Source: Ramlibacter tataouinensis TTB310 (GTDB lineage: Bacteria; Pseudomonadota; Gammaproteobacteria; Burkholderiales; Burkholderiaceae_C). From it: a stretch of 64,000 bases of DNA. The stretch spans positions 2,926,001-2,990,000 of the forward strand of contig NC_015677.1 in the NCBI RefSeq assembly GCF_000215705.1, given 5' to 3'. Positions within the stretch are counted from its first letter, which is position 1. Every line of letters begins with the position of its first letter. This document shows, piece after piece, positions 8,318 through 16,300 of this stretch. The notes under the pieces were generated by a model. The model had not been told where the DNA came from and made no database searches. It saw nothing but the letters and a program-made list of their open reading frames with translations. Position numbers and translations under genes: made by a program.

Positions 8318-8458
8318 TGTTCGAGTCCCCGCAGAGAAAAGAGGTGCGCGTCGGCACCCGGTGGCCGGCGCTGGCGGCCAGCCAAAAAAACGCTGCGGAT
8401 GCTAGCCGCTGATGAGCGGCGTCACAAGGCTTTGTAACGGTAACAGGCCGTGATGGGA

Positions 8459-9250
8459 TCAGCGTTGCGCGAGCTGGGTGGAGGCGGGCACCTCGTAGGC
8501 GCCGAAAAAGGCCGCTGCCGGCCGGGTCTCCGGCAGCACGTAGACGATGGCGCCGGTGCTGCGCACCGCGGGCCGCAGCACGCCTTCGTAGAACGCCACG
8601 GGCAGGTTGATGCAGCCGTAGGAGATGCGGTTGTCCTCCGGCGTGGGCGAGGCCAGTCGCTCCAGCCGGCGTTCGGCCTTGACGCTGGCGCGGACGCGGT
8701 GCATGGAGACGGCAGCGTCGTAGTCGACCCAGATAATGTCCTCGCCCTGGGTGTTCATGCCGGGTTCGGCGACGAAGCGGCCGGCCGGGGTGGTGCGCTC
8801 CTCGGGCAGCACCTGCGCGATCGGCTTGTCCCCCACGCCCGGCACCGTGTGGTCGCCCACGGCGGACCCCAGGAGCGCCGGTGTGGCGCCGCGCAGCTGG
8901 CCCTGCGGATCGAACAGGTACACCCTGGCGGCCTTCTTGTCGATCACCACCATGGCGCGCTGCCCGTTGTCGCCCGAGTGCAGCGCCCAGTTGGCGATCT
9001 GGCGCGCCTCGGGCGAGGCCGGCTCGCCGCCGAAATCGGCCAGCCGGGGCGGCTGCACGCCGGCCGGCGCCGCCTTGGCGGCCGCTTGCGGCGTGGCGCG
9101 AGACGGCGCAGCAGGCGTCGTGAAGTGCCGCATCGGCGCCCACAGCAGCGCCAGCGCCGCCGCGCCCAGCAGCAAGCCCTTGCGCAGCCCGTCGCTGAAC
9201 TCGGAGGAATCGGCGCGGCGGGAGGGTTCCTGGGAAGGGTCGGGTCGCAT
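8459..9250 (-). CDS. L,D-transpeptidase-like protein, paralogue with N-terminal anchor
   Basis: The 263-residue product carries a cytoplasmic tail and one membrane segment (GLLLGAAALALLWAP, about 25-39), an Ala/Pro linker, and then the YkuD-type domain from about residue 97 (AMVVIDKKAARVYLFDPQGQLRGATPALLG). Catalytic candidates are His184 (VSMHRVR) and Cys213 (ISYGCINLP). As in its neighbour, the residue two after Cys is not Arg. The pair probably arose by tandem duplication. This copy is membrane-anchored, the other secreted. Confidence 0.85.
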   Translation of the reverse strand: MRPDPSQEPSRRADSSEFSDGLRKGLLLGAAALALLWAPMRHFTTPAAPSRATPQAAAKAAPAGVQPPRLADFGGEPASPEARQIANWALHSGDNGQRAMVVIDKKAARVYLFDPQGQLRGATPALLGSAVGDHTVPGVGDKPIAQVLPEERTTPAGRFVAEPGMNTQGEDIIWVDYDAAVSMHRVRASVKAERRLERLASPTPEDNRISYGCINLPVAFYEGVLRPAVRSTGAIVYVLPETRPAAAFFGAYEVPASTQLAQR

Positions 9251-9307
9251 GCTCGGCAGGCTAGGCGCGGCGAAGGCCGCGCCGGGTGCGCGGATGGCGG
9301 CACAGCG

Positions 9308-9315
9308 TGTAGGAC
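9308..9315 (+). promoter_or_regulatory. TGTAGGAC octamer, copy 3
   Basis: Exact copy, in the 107-bp gap between the start of the anchored L,D-transpeptidase-like gene and the end of the small membrane gene. Confidence 0.3.
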
Positions 9316-9357
9316 CACTTCCGACGTGCTGCTGGGCAGCCGCTGCGGCCTTGCGGA

Positions 9358-9609
9358 TCAGGACGCCGGCGTCTCGGTCTTGAACACGCCGCGGATGTTC
9401 AGCGCCGCCAGCGCGACCTGCAGCGCGATCAGCGCATAGGCGCCGTCATGCACGCCCCACGCCACCCACAGGGCATTGCTGACCAGGAAGGTCCAGAAGC
9501 CGATGTTGCGCCGCGTCTTCTTGTTCGATGCGACCAGCCAGGCTGCGAGGATGGTGGCGACCATGGCCGGCCACTGCACCAGGTCGATCCACTCGGAAGA
9601 CATGTCCAT
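9358..9609 (-). CDS. Small three-helix membrane protein
   Basis: The 83-residue product (from ATG 9609, 10 nt after AGGG; a GTG at 9615 is an alternative) has three hydrophobic segments: WPAMVATILAAWLVAS, IGFWTFLVSNALWVAWGVH and YALIALQVALAALNIRGVF. The WxxW-containing arrangement recalls small PnuC/SWEET-like or YgjV-like membrane proteins, but the match is not strong enough to name. It lies downstream of the DUF808 gene on the same strand, with a TGTAGGAC octamer between them. Confidence 0.65.
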   Translation of the reverse strand: MDMSSEWIDLVQWPAMVATILAAWLVASNKKTRRNIGFWTFLVSNALWVAWGVHDGAYALIALQVALAALNIRGVFKTETPAS

Positions 9610-9668
9610 GGGCACGGCACCCTACCGGCGCCGATGGCCGCCGGCCGCCAGCAGGCGGCGGCCCGGGC

Positions 9669-9676
9669 TGTAGGAC
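9669..9676 (+). promoter_or_regulatory. TGTAGGAC octamer, copy 4
   Basis: Exact copy, in the gap between the small membrane gene (start 9609) and the end of the DUF808 gene (9703). Confidence 0.3.
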
Positions 9677-9702
9677 GCGGCGCCTTGCGCAGGCGCGCGC
9701 GC

Positions 9703-10620
9703 TCAGGCCGCAGCGCGCCTGCGCGTGGCCCGCCGCACCAGCGAGACGGCGGCCAGCACCAGCGCGCCTGCCACGATGCCGACCAGGGCGTCAATGGCCA
9801 TGCCGCCCACCGCGCCGGCCGCGCCCGGCCAGGCCTCCAGCCAGTGCTCCACCGCATGCGCCAGCGGCGGGATGCCATGCAGCAGGATGCTGCCGCCCAC
9901 CAGGAACATGGCCGCCGTTCCGGCGACCGACAAAGCCTTCATCAGCCAGGGCGCGGTCTTGAGGATGCCGGCGCCGACCGCCCGCGCCGCGCCGCCGGCG
10001 CGCTGGCTGAGATACAGGCCGAAATCGTCAAGCTTGACGATGGCGCCCACCAGGCCGTACACCCCCACCGTCATCAGCACGGCGATGCCCACCAGCACCG
10101 ACAGCTGGGTGATGAAAGGGCTGTCGGTCACGGTGCCCAGCGAGATGACGATGATCTCCGCCGACAGGATGAAATCGGTGCGCACCGCGCCCTTGATCTT
10201 GTCCTTCTCCAGGGCCACCACGTCCACCGCGGGATTGGCCAGCGCCTGCGCCAGCTCGCGGTGGTGGGCCTGGTCCTCGGAGGGGCTGTGCAGGAAGCGA
10301 TGGGCCAGCTTCTCGAAGCCTTCGTAGCACAGGAAGGCGCCGCCCACCATCAGCAACGGCACCACCGCCCAGGGAAGGAAGGCGCTGATGGCCAGCGCGG
10401 CCGGCACCAGGATCAGCTTGTTGAGCGCCGAGCCCTTGGCCACCGCCCACACCACCGGCAGCTCGCGATCGGCGGTGAGGCCGGTGACCTGCTGCGCGTT
10501 CAGCGCCAGGTCGTCGCCCAGCACGCCGGCGGTCTTCTTGGCCGCCACCTTGGTCAGCACGGACACGTCGTCCAGCAAGGTGGCGATGTCGTCCAGCAAA
10601 GCGAAGAAGCTCGAGGCCAT
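9703..10620 (-). CDS. DUF808 (YedI-like) inner-membrane protein
   Basis: The 305-residue product matches the YedI/DUF808 family across its length. The N-terminus MASSFFALLDDIATLLDDVSVLTKVAAKKTAGVLGDDLALNAQQVTG is characteristic, followed by membrane segments such as LPWAVVPLLMVGGAFLCYEG, the HHRELAQALANPAVDVVALEKDKIKGAVRTDFILSAEI cytoplasmic stretch, and further helices to a basic C-terminus RRATRRRAAA. The family role is unknown. It is divergent from the ferredoxin gene (64 bp between starts). Confidence 0.9.
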   Translation of the reverse strand: MASSFFALLDDIATLLDDVSVLTKVAAKKTAGVLGDDLALNAQQVTGLTADRELPVVWAVAKGSALNKLILVPAALAISAFLPWAVVPLLMVGGAFLCYEGFEKLAHRFLHSPSEDQAHHRELAQALANPAVDVVALEKDKIKGAVRTDFILSAEIIVISLGTVTDSPFITQLSVLVGIAVLMTVGVYGLVGAIVKLDDFGLYLSQRAGGAARAVGAGILKTAPWLMKALSVAGTAAMFLVGGSILLHGIPPLAHAVEHWLEAWPGAAGAVGGMAIDALVGIVAGALVLAAVSLVRRATRRRAAA

Positions 10621-10683
10621 GGCGGATGCGTGTGAGGGTGGTGTGGCGGGCCGGGCCCGGGCAGGCGCTGATTATGATGGGCC

Positions 10684-11007
10684 ATGGTCGACGAGGGGCC
10701 CCACGGCTTCGAGGTGCGCATCGGCGCGCACGGACCCCGCTTCGAAGTCGCCGCGGGGCAGACGCTGCTGCAGGCGGCCGAGAGCCGCGGCATCGCGATG
10801 CCCAGCTCCTGCCGCAACGGCAGCTGCCGCACCTGCATGCAGCGGCTGGAGGGAGGCCGCGTCGGCTACCGCATCGCCTGGCCCGGCCTGCTGGCCGAGG
10901 AAAAAGCGCAGGGCTGGATCCTTCCGTGCGTGGCCTATCCGGCCTCGGACCTGGTGCTCAGCCCCGGCCCCTCCGGCAGCGGCGCTCAGGAGTTGCCGGT
11001 GGTGTAG
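10684..11007 (+). CDS. 2Fe-2S ferredoxin (plant type)
   Basis: The 107-residue product is a single [2Fe-2S] domain with the cluster ligands Cys43, Cys48, Cys51 and Cys82, in the pattern CxxxxCxxC then about 30 residues then C (SSCRNGSCRTCMQ, LPCVAYP). It would carry single electrons in the cytoplasm. The partner reductase or oxygenase is not adjacent, so its pathway is open. Its end overlaps by 22 bp the end of a small convergent gene. Confidence 0.9.
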   Translation: MVDEGPHGFEVRIGAHGPRFEVAAGQTLLQAAESRGIAMPSSCRNGSCRTCMQRLEGGRVGYRIAWPGLLAEEKAQGWILPCVAYPASDLVLSPGPSGSGAQELPVV

Positions 11008-11171
11008 GGGCCGCGCGGAGCGCGGCTGCGCTCGCCGGGCGGCCGGCGGTCGGCCTCGGGGTTGGGCTCGTGCTGCACCGCGTTCGAGCCTTCCGAATCG
11101 CTGCCGATCTCGGGCTCGGGCTTGGGGCGCGGCGGGATGACGTCGGGCGCGGAGGCGGGTTTGGGTTCCAT
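10986..11171 (-). CDS. Small Pro/Glu-rich protein, 61 residues
   Basis: The short frame from ATG 11171 encodes a disordered, charged peptide (MEPKPASAPDVIPPRPKPEP, then EIGSDSEGSNAVQHEPNPE and a basic tail). Similar short xPDVIPPxxPxExP proteins occur widely in Proteobacteria, which supports a real gene. The ribosome site is weak and it overlaps the ferredoxin end, so confidence is moderate. It is divergent from the cytochrome genes, with a TGTAGGAC octamer between. Confidence 0.5.
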   Translation of the reverse strand: MEPKPASAPDVIPPRPKPEPEIGSDSEGSNAVQHEPNPEADRRPPGERSRAPRGPYTTGNS

Positions 11172-11221
11172 GGCGGTGTGCGGGGGTTGCAGCCACTCTA
11201 GGAACGCCGCCGCGCGGCAAC

Positions 11222-11229
11222 TGTAGGAC
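11222..11229 (+). promoter_or_regulatory. TGTAGGAC octamer, copy 5
   Basis: Exact copy, 39 bp before the first cytochrome c gene (11268) and 50 bp upstream of the small Pro-rich gene on the other strand. Confidence 0.3.
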
Positions 11230-11267
11230 AGCGGCGTGAATGCCCACGCGCGCAAGCCGCGCGGTGC

Positions 11268-11987
11268 ATGATGCGGGCCGTGAAATTCCTGGCCCGCCTG
11301 CTCCTGCTGCTCGCCGCCCCGCTGGCGGCCGCCGCGCCGACCTTCGAAGACAGCATGGCCCAGCGCACGCTGGCCTGCACCGCCTGCCATGGCGAGCAGG
11401 GCCGCGCCGGGCCGGACGGCTACTACCCCCGCATCGCCGGCAAGCCGGCCGGCTACCTCTACAACCAGCTGCTGCACTTCCGCGACGGCCGGCGCCACTA
11501 CGGCCTGATGACGCGGCTGCTGGAGCCGCTGTCCAATGCCTACCTGCTGGAGATCGCGCAGCACTTCGGCCGCCTGGACCTGCCCTACCCGGCGCCGGCG
11601 CCCACGCGCGTGGCGCCCCAGCTGCTGGAGCGCGGACGCGTGATCGCGCTGCAGGGCGACGCCGCCCGCCAGCTGCCCTCGTGCGCCCAGTGCCACGGTG
11701 CGGCCCTGACCGGCGTGCTGCCCAACGTGCCTGGCCTGCTGGGCCTGCCGCGGGACTACCTCAACGCCCAGCTGGGCGCCTGGCGTGCCGGGCAGCGCCG
11801 GGCCCACGCGCCCGACTGCATGGCCCAGATCGCGCGCGAGCTCGCGCCCGAGGACGTCAACGCGGTCACGGCCTGGCTGGCGGCCCAGCCGCTGCCAGCC
11901 GACACCCGTCCCGCGGCCCGGCTGCCCGCGCCCGCGCCGCTGGCCTGCGGCAGCGCCGCCTTGCCGGCCGGCCCGGTCAAGCCATGA
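11268..11987 (+). CDS. Dihaem cytochrome c (c4-like)
   Basis: The 239-residue product has a signal peptide (FLARLLLLLAAPLAAAA) and two haem c sites: CTACH (Cys37-His41) and CAQCH (Cys139-His143). Each is followed by a GxxGxxP-type cytochrome fold (YPRIAGKPAGYLYNQLLHFRDGRR, then VPGLLGLPRDYLNAQLGAWRAGQR). This duplicated layout is that of cytochrome c4-like proteins, which pass electrons in the periplasm. The stop codon overlaps the start of the next cytochrome gene (ATGA), so the two are translationally coupled. Confidence 0.9.
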   Translation: MMRAVKFLARLLLLLAAPLAAAAPTFEDSMAQRTLACTACHGEQGRAGPDGYYPRIAGKPAGYLYNQLLHFRDGRRHYGLMTRLLEPLSNAYLLEIAQHFGRLDLPYPAPAPTRVAPQLLERGRVIALQGDAARQLPSCAQCHGAALTGVLPNVPGLLGLPRDYLNAQLGAWRAGQRRAHAPDCMAQIARELAPEDVNAVTAWLAAQPLPADTRPAARLPAPAPLACGSAALPAGPVKP

Positions 11988-13258
11988 AACGCCTTCTCGG
12001 CTTGCTGGTGCTGGTGGCGGTGCTGGCCGTGGCCTGGGTAGCCTGGGTGAACCTGCGCGAGGACGGCATGCAGGAGACAGCATTGCCGAGCGGCGCGACA
12101 GCCGCCGAGGTGGTGGCGCGCGGCGAGTACCTCACCCGGGCCGGTAACTGCATGACCTGCCACACCGACCGGGGCGGAACCCCTTATGCCGGCGGTCGGC
12201 CGATCGACACGCCGTTCGGCATGCTCTACGCCAGCAACCTGACGCCCGATGCGGGCACCGGCCTGGGCCGCTGGAGCACGGCCGATTTCTGGCGCGCCAT
12301 GCACCACGGCCGCTCGCGCGACGGGCGGCTGCTCTACCCGGCCTTCCCCTACCCCAACTACACCCAGGTGCGGCGCGAGGACGCCGACGCCATGTTCGCC
12401 TACCTGCGCACGCTGCCGCCGGCGCGCCAGCCGAACCGGCCGCACGAGCTGCGCTGGCCCTACAGCACGCAGTCCGCGCTGGCGGTGTGGCGGGCGCTGT
12501 ACTTCCGCTCCGGCGAGCACCGCGACGAGCCGGCGCAATCGGCCGAATGGAACCGTGGCGCCTACCTGGTGCGCGGGCTGGGCCACTGCTCGGCCTGCCA
12601 TGCCACGCGCAATGCCCTGGGGGCCAGCGACATGATGGACCTGTCCGGCGGGCTCATCCCGATGCAGGGCTGGTACGCCCCCTCGCTCGCCGACTCGCAG
12701 GAGGCCGGTTTGCAGCGCTGGAGCACGCAGCTCGCGGTGGAGCTGCTGGGCACCGGCGTGGCGGAAGGCGCCTCCGTGCTGGGACCGATGGCCGAGGTGG
12801 TGCTGCACAGCACGCAGTACCTGGCGCCGCAGGACCTGCAGGCCATGGCGGTGTTCCTGCGCTCGCTTCCTGACGATGCCGTGCAACCCCAGGCCAGGTC
12901 GCCCGCGCCCCCGCCGAGCGCCGCCATCGCGGAGCACGGCGCCCGGCTGTACGGCCAGCACTGCGCCCAGTGCCATGGCGAGCAGGGCCGTGGCGTGGCG
13001 GGCGCCTACCCCCCGCTCGCGGGCAACCGGGCGGTGGCCCTGCCGGTCACGGCCAACCTGGTGCAGGTGGTGCTGTACGGCGGCTTCCCGCCCGCGACGG
13101 CCGGCCATCCGCGCCCTTTCGGCATGCCGCCCTACGCGACCGTGCTGAGCGATGCCGACATCGCCGCCGTGCTGACCCACCTGCGCACGTCCTGGGGCAA
13201 CGCCGCGCCGCCGGTCACCGAGCTGGAGGTGGCGCAGCAGCGGGACACCCGCCGCTAG
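11984..13258 (+). CDS. Trihaem cytochrome c, dehydrogenase-subunit type
   Basis: The 424-residue product starts with an uncleaved or signal hydrophobic segment (LLGLLVLVAVLAVAWVAWV) and carries three haem c sites: CMTCH (56-60), CSACH (202-206) and CAQCH (327-331). The spacing and the motifs GGRPIDTPFGMLYASNLTPD and FPYPNYTQVRREDADAMFAYLRTLPP are those of the membrane-bound cytochrome subunit of alcohol, gluconate or aldehyde dehydrogenases. No dehydrogenase subunit is adjacent, so the electron donor is unknown. It probably works with the coupled dihaem cytochrome. Confidence 0.9.
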   Translation: MKRLLGLLVLVAVLAVAWVAWVNLREDGMQETALPSGATAAEVVARGEYLTRAGNCMTCHTDRGGTPYAGGRPIDTPFGMLYASNLTPDAGTGLGRWSTADFWRAMHHGRSRDGRLLYPAFPYPNYTQVRREDADAMFAYLRTLPPARQPNRPHELRWPYSTQSALAVWRALYFRSGEHRDEPAQSAEWNRGAYLVRGLGHCSACHATRNALGASDMMDLSGGLIPMQGWYAPSLADSQEAGLQRWSTQLAVELLGTGVAEGASVLGPMAEVVLHSTQYLAPQDLQAMAVFLRSLPDDAVQPQARSPAPPPSAAIAEHGARLYGQHCAQCHGEQGRGVAGAYPPLAGNRAVALPVTANLVQVVLYGGFPPATAGHPRPFGMPPYATVLSDADIAAVLTHLRTSWGNAAPPVTELEVAQQRDTRR

Positions 13259-13300
13259 GACGGCAGGTCCCTCCGTGCTCGGTCTTTGCTGCGGCGCCTA

Positions 13301-16300
13301 TTAACCCTGAAGATTTGCAAGCCGCAGGTCCGCGACGTTCTCAATGCGCGCCACCGTTTGCAGATCAGCTGGACGGCTCGACGAGTTGCTCTGGATGAGC
13401 GTCAGCGAAGTAGCCTGTGCCTCATCGCCCAGGCCAGCTGCACTGTCCATGACCAGCGCAGGTTGCAAACCGGCCCAAGCGTCAACTGCAATCCACCGGT
13501 CGGCAATCGGCGGGCTGTTCACTCTCGTCCCCGCACTGCCCTGCTTCATTGCCAGGGTGTCCGCGTCGATCAAGCTGGCGGACGGCGTGCCCTGCGTCGC
13601 CGTTTTGCCCGCATCGGTTGTGGCATCACCCTCGACAGTGGACAGGTCCATGCTGAAGGCGCTGAAGCTGGCACTGGTCAAGTTGTCCCCTGACGTCGCG
13701 AAGCTCTCCTCCGCATAGACCGTCTCGCTCGACGCGGTGATAGTCTCCGCGACCGGCTGTTCCGTGGTCGCGTAGCTCGCACCGCCGACCCCTGTCGTGC
13801 CACCCTCCGGCGCCAAGTAGTAGGACTCTGCACCCGCAAGCTCCACGATATCCTGCGCCCTCACGCCGAAGGCCGCATCCGTCAGTTGTGTCGTTGCGGT
13901 TAAGTAGTCGGTATGGGCAACGGTGCTGTCCTGTGCGTACATCCAGGCGAGCCGCCCGCCAATCGCCTGCGCATCGCTGGAAGCGATCAATGCGCCGGCC
14001 AACATCGTCTCTTCCGGTGCCCATTCTTGTAGTGACGGGTTTTCCGCCATGGCCATGTCGAAAGCGGCGACCACCTGTGTGAAGTCGAAGATCTTGACTT
14101 GCGCGTCGCGCAGCACGTCGCCCGAGCCCGGCGCGTAGTCCGTCGTGCCGGGTAGTACCATTTGCAGGGTGCTAACGCCCTGCTTGCTGGCGTCTTCGTA
14201 CCAGCCTTGCAGTCGCAGCGCGTCGGCAGTGCCGTCTACCTTCACTACCAGATCAGTACCTTCCCGGGCCAGCCGTAGCTCGCTGTACTGCACATGGCTG
14301 AGGGAGAGCGTGTCGTTGCGCACGCTGTCTACGCCAATCACGATATCGGCACCGTCGCCCTTCTTGAAGGCTATGACGTCGGCGCCGCCGCCCAGCGTCA
14401 GCGTGTCGCTGCCGGTGCCACCGGCGAACAACTCGGAAGCGGCACTGCCGCGCAGGCTGTCGCTGCCGCTGCCACCGTCAAGCGCGGCGCTGCCGCTGCC
14501 ATTCACCAGTGTGTCCGTGCCCCCGAACCCGGCGACGACGTCCCCGCCCGCGCCGCCATCCAGCGTATTGGCTCCGGCGTTGCCCCGCAGGATGTTGTTC
14601 CCTTGGTTGCCGGTGCCGGAAAGGTCCGCTGCGCCGGTCAAGGTAAGCACTTCGACGTTCACGCCGAGGGTAACGGACACCGATGCCCGGAGCTCGTCGT
14701 AGCCTTCGCCCATGTACTCGGCCACCCAATCTGCCGTGTTGTCCACGACGTACGTGTCGTTGCCGGCACCGCCGATCAGGGTGTCGGCGCCCGCGGCGCC
14801 GTCCAGCACGTTGTTCTCTGCGTTGCCGAGGATCGCGTTGTCCAGGTCATTACCCGTTGCGACGCGGGCCGCCCCGGCCAGTTGCAGGTTCTCCAAGTTG
14901 GCACCGAGGACGAGATCGACCGAACTGATGACGGTATCGCGGGAAGAGTCACTGACGTCCTCCACGACGACGTCGCCGGCATCGTCCACCTGGTAGGTAT
15001 CCGCACCGGTGCCGCCGACCAGCAGGTCCGCTCCCGCGCCCCCATCCAAGCTGTCGTTTCCGGCGGCGCCGGTCAGCGTGTTGGCACCGCCGTTGCCGAC
15101 CAGCACGTTGTCGCCTGCATTGCCCGTGCCCTGGATGGCTGCCGTTCCCGTGAGCGTCAGGTTTTCCAGTTCGGCATCCAGCGTGAAGGTGATGGCACTG
15201 TTCACCGTGTCGCGGCCATGCGCCGCGTTCGGAGTCTCGAGCACCACGTCGCCGGCCTGGTCCACGAAGTACACGTCGTCGCCGTCGCCACCCTGCATGG
15301 TATCGGCGCCGCTGCCGCCATCGAGGACGTTGTGGAATGCATTGCCGGTGATTACGTTGTCCAGCGCATTGCCGGTTGCGTACACGGCGAAGGTTCCCGT
15401 CAGCGTGAGGTTTTCGAGGTTGTCGCCAAGCACGATGTCGCGTCGGCTGCGCACTGTGTCCATACCCTCGCCAGCGTTCTCCACCACCACGTCGCCGTCG
15501 TTGTCCACCACATAGGTATCGTCGCCGGTACCGCCGATCAGGGTGTCGGCACCGAAGAGACCGTCGAGCGTGTCGTCGCCCTCCAGCCCGGCCAGGGTGT
15601 TGTCATTGACATTGCCAGTGATGGTGTTGTCCAGTGAATTGCCCGTTCCCGCCTGCGGCGCCGGGCCATTCAGCGTCAGGTTTTCGAGCTCTTCGCCCAG
15701 CGTGTAATCGATGGAGCTGAGGACGGTATCGACGCCCTCGCCGGCGTTCTCGATCACGATGGTGAATCCGTCGCGCACGTAATAGGTGTCGTTGCCGCCC
15801 GCTCCGCGCAGGGTATCCGCGCCGCCTTGCCCGTCCAGCAGGTTATTGGCCGCGTTGCCGGCGATCACGTTGGCGGCGTAGTTGCCCGTCCCGCTGACGG
15901 CGTCGGCACCAGTCAGCGTGAGATTCTCGACGTTGGCGCCGAGCGCCTGGCTCACCGAGCTCATCACGGTATCCGTGCCCTCGCCAGCATTCTCCACCGT
16001 GACGTCGCCCGCGCCGAGCACGTACACGTCGTCACCCAGACCGCCCGCGAGCACGTTGGCTGCGCTGTTGCCCGTGAGCACGTTGTCCAATTCGTTGCCG
16101 GTTCCGTTCGCTGCCGCCGTGCCCGTAAGCGTCAGGTTCTCCACTTCCGCCGCCAGGGTGTAGGTGGCATTGACCTGCACCGTGTCAACCCCGCCGTCCG
16201 CAGCCTCGAGCACGGCATCGCCGGCGTCAATCACGTAAGTGTCGTCACCCAAGCCGCCATAGAGACTGTTGCTGCCGCCGTTCTGAGCATTCAGCACGTT

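Noticed and set aside
11240..13258. A single 672-codon frame covering both cytochrome genes
   Set aside because: Its first 250 codons are out of frame with the clear dihaem cytochrome at 11268-11987. The real second gene starts at 11984.
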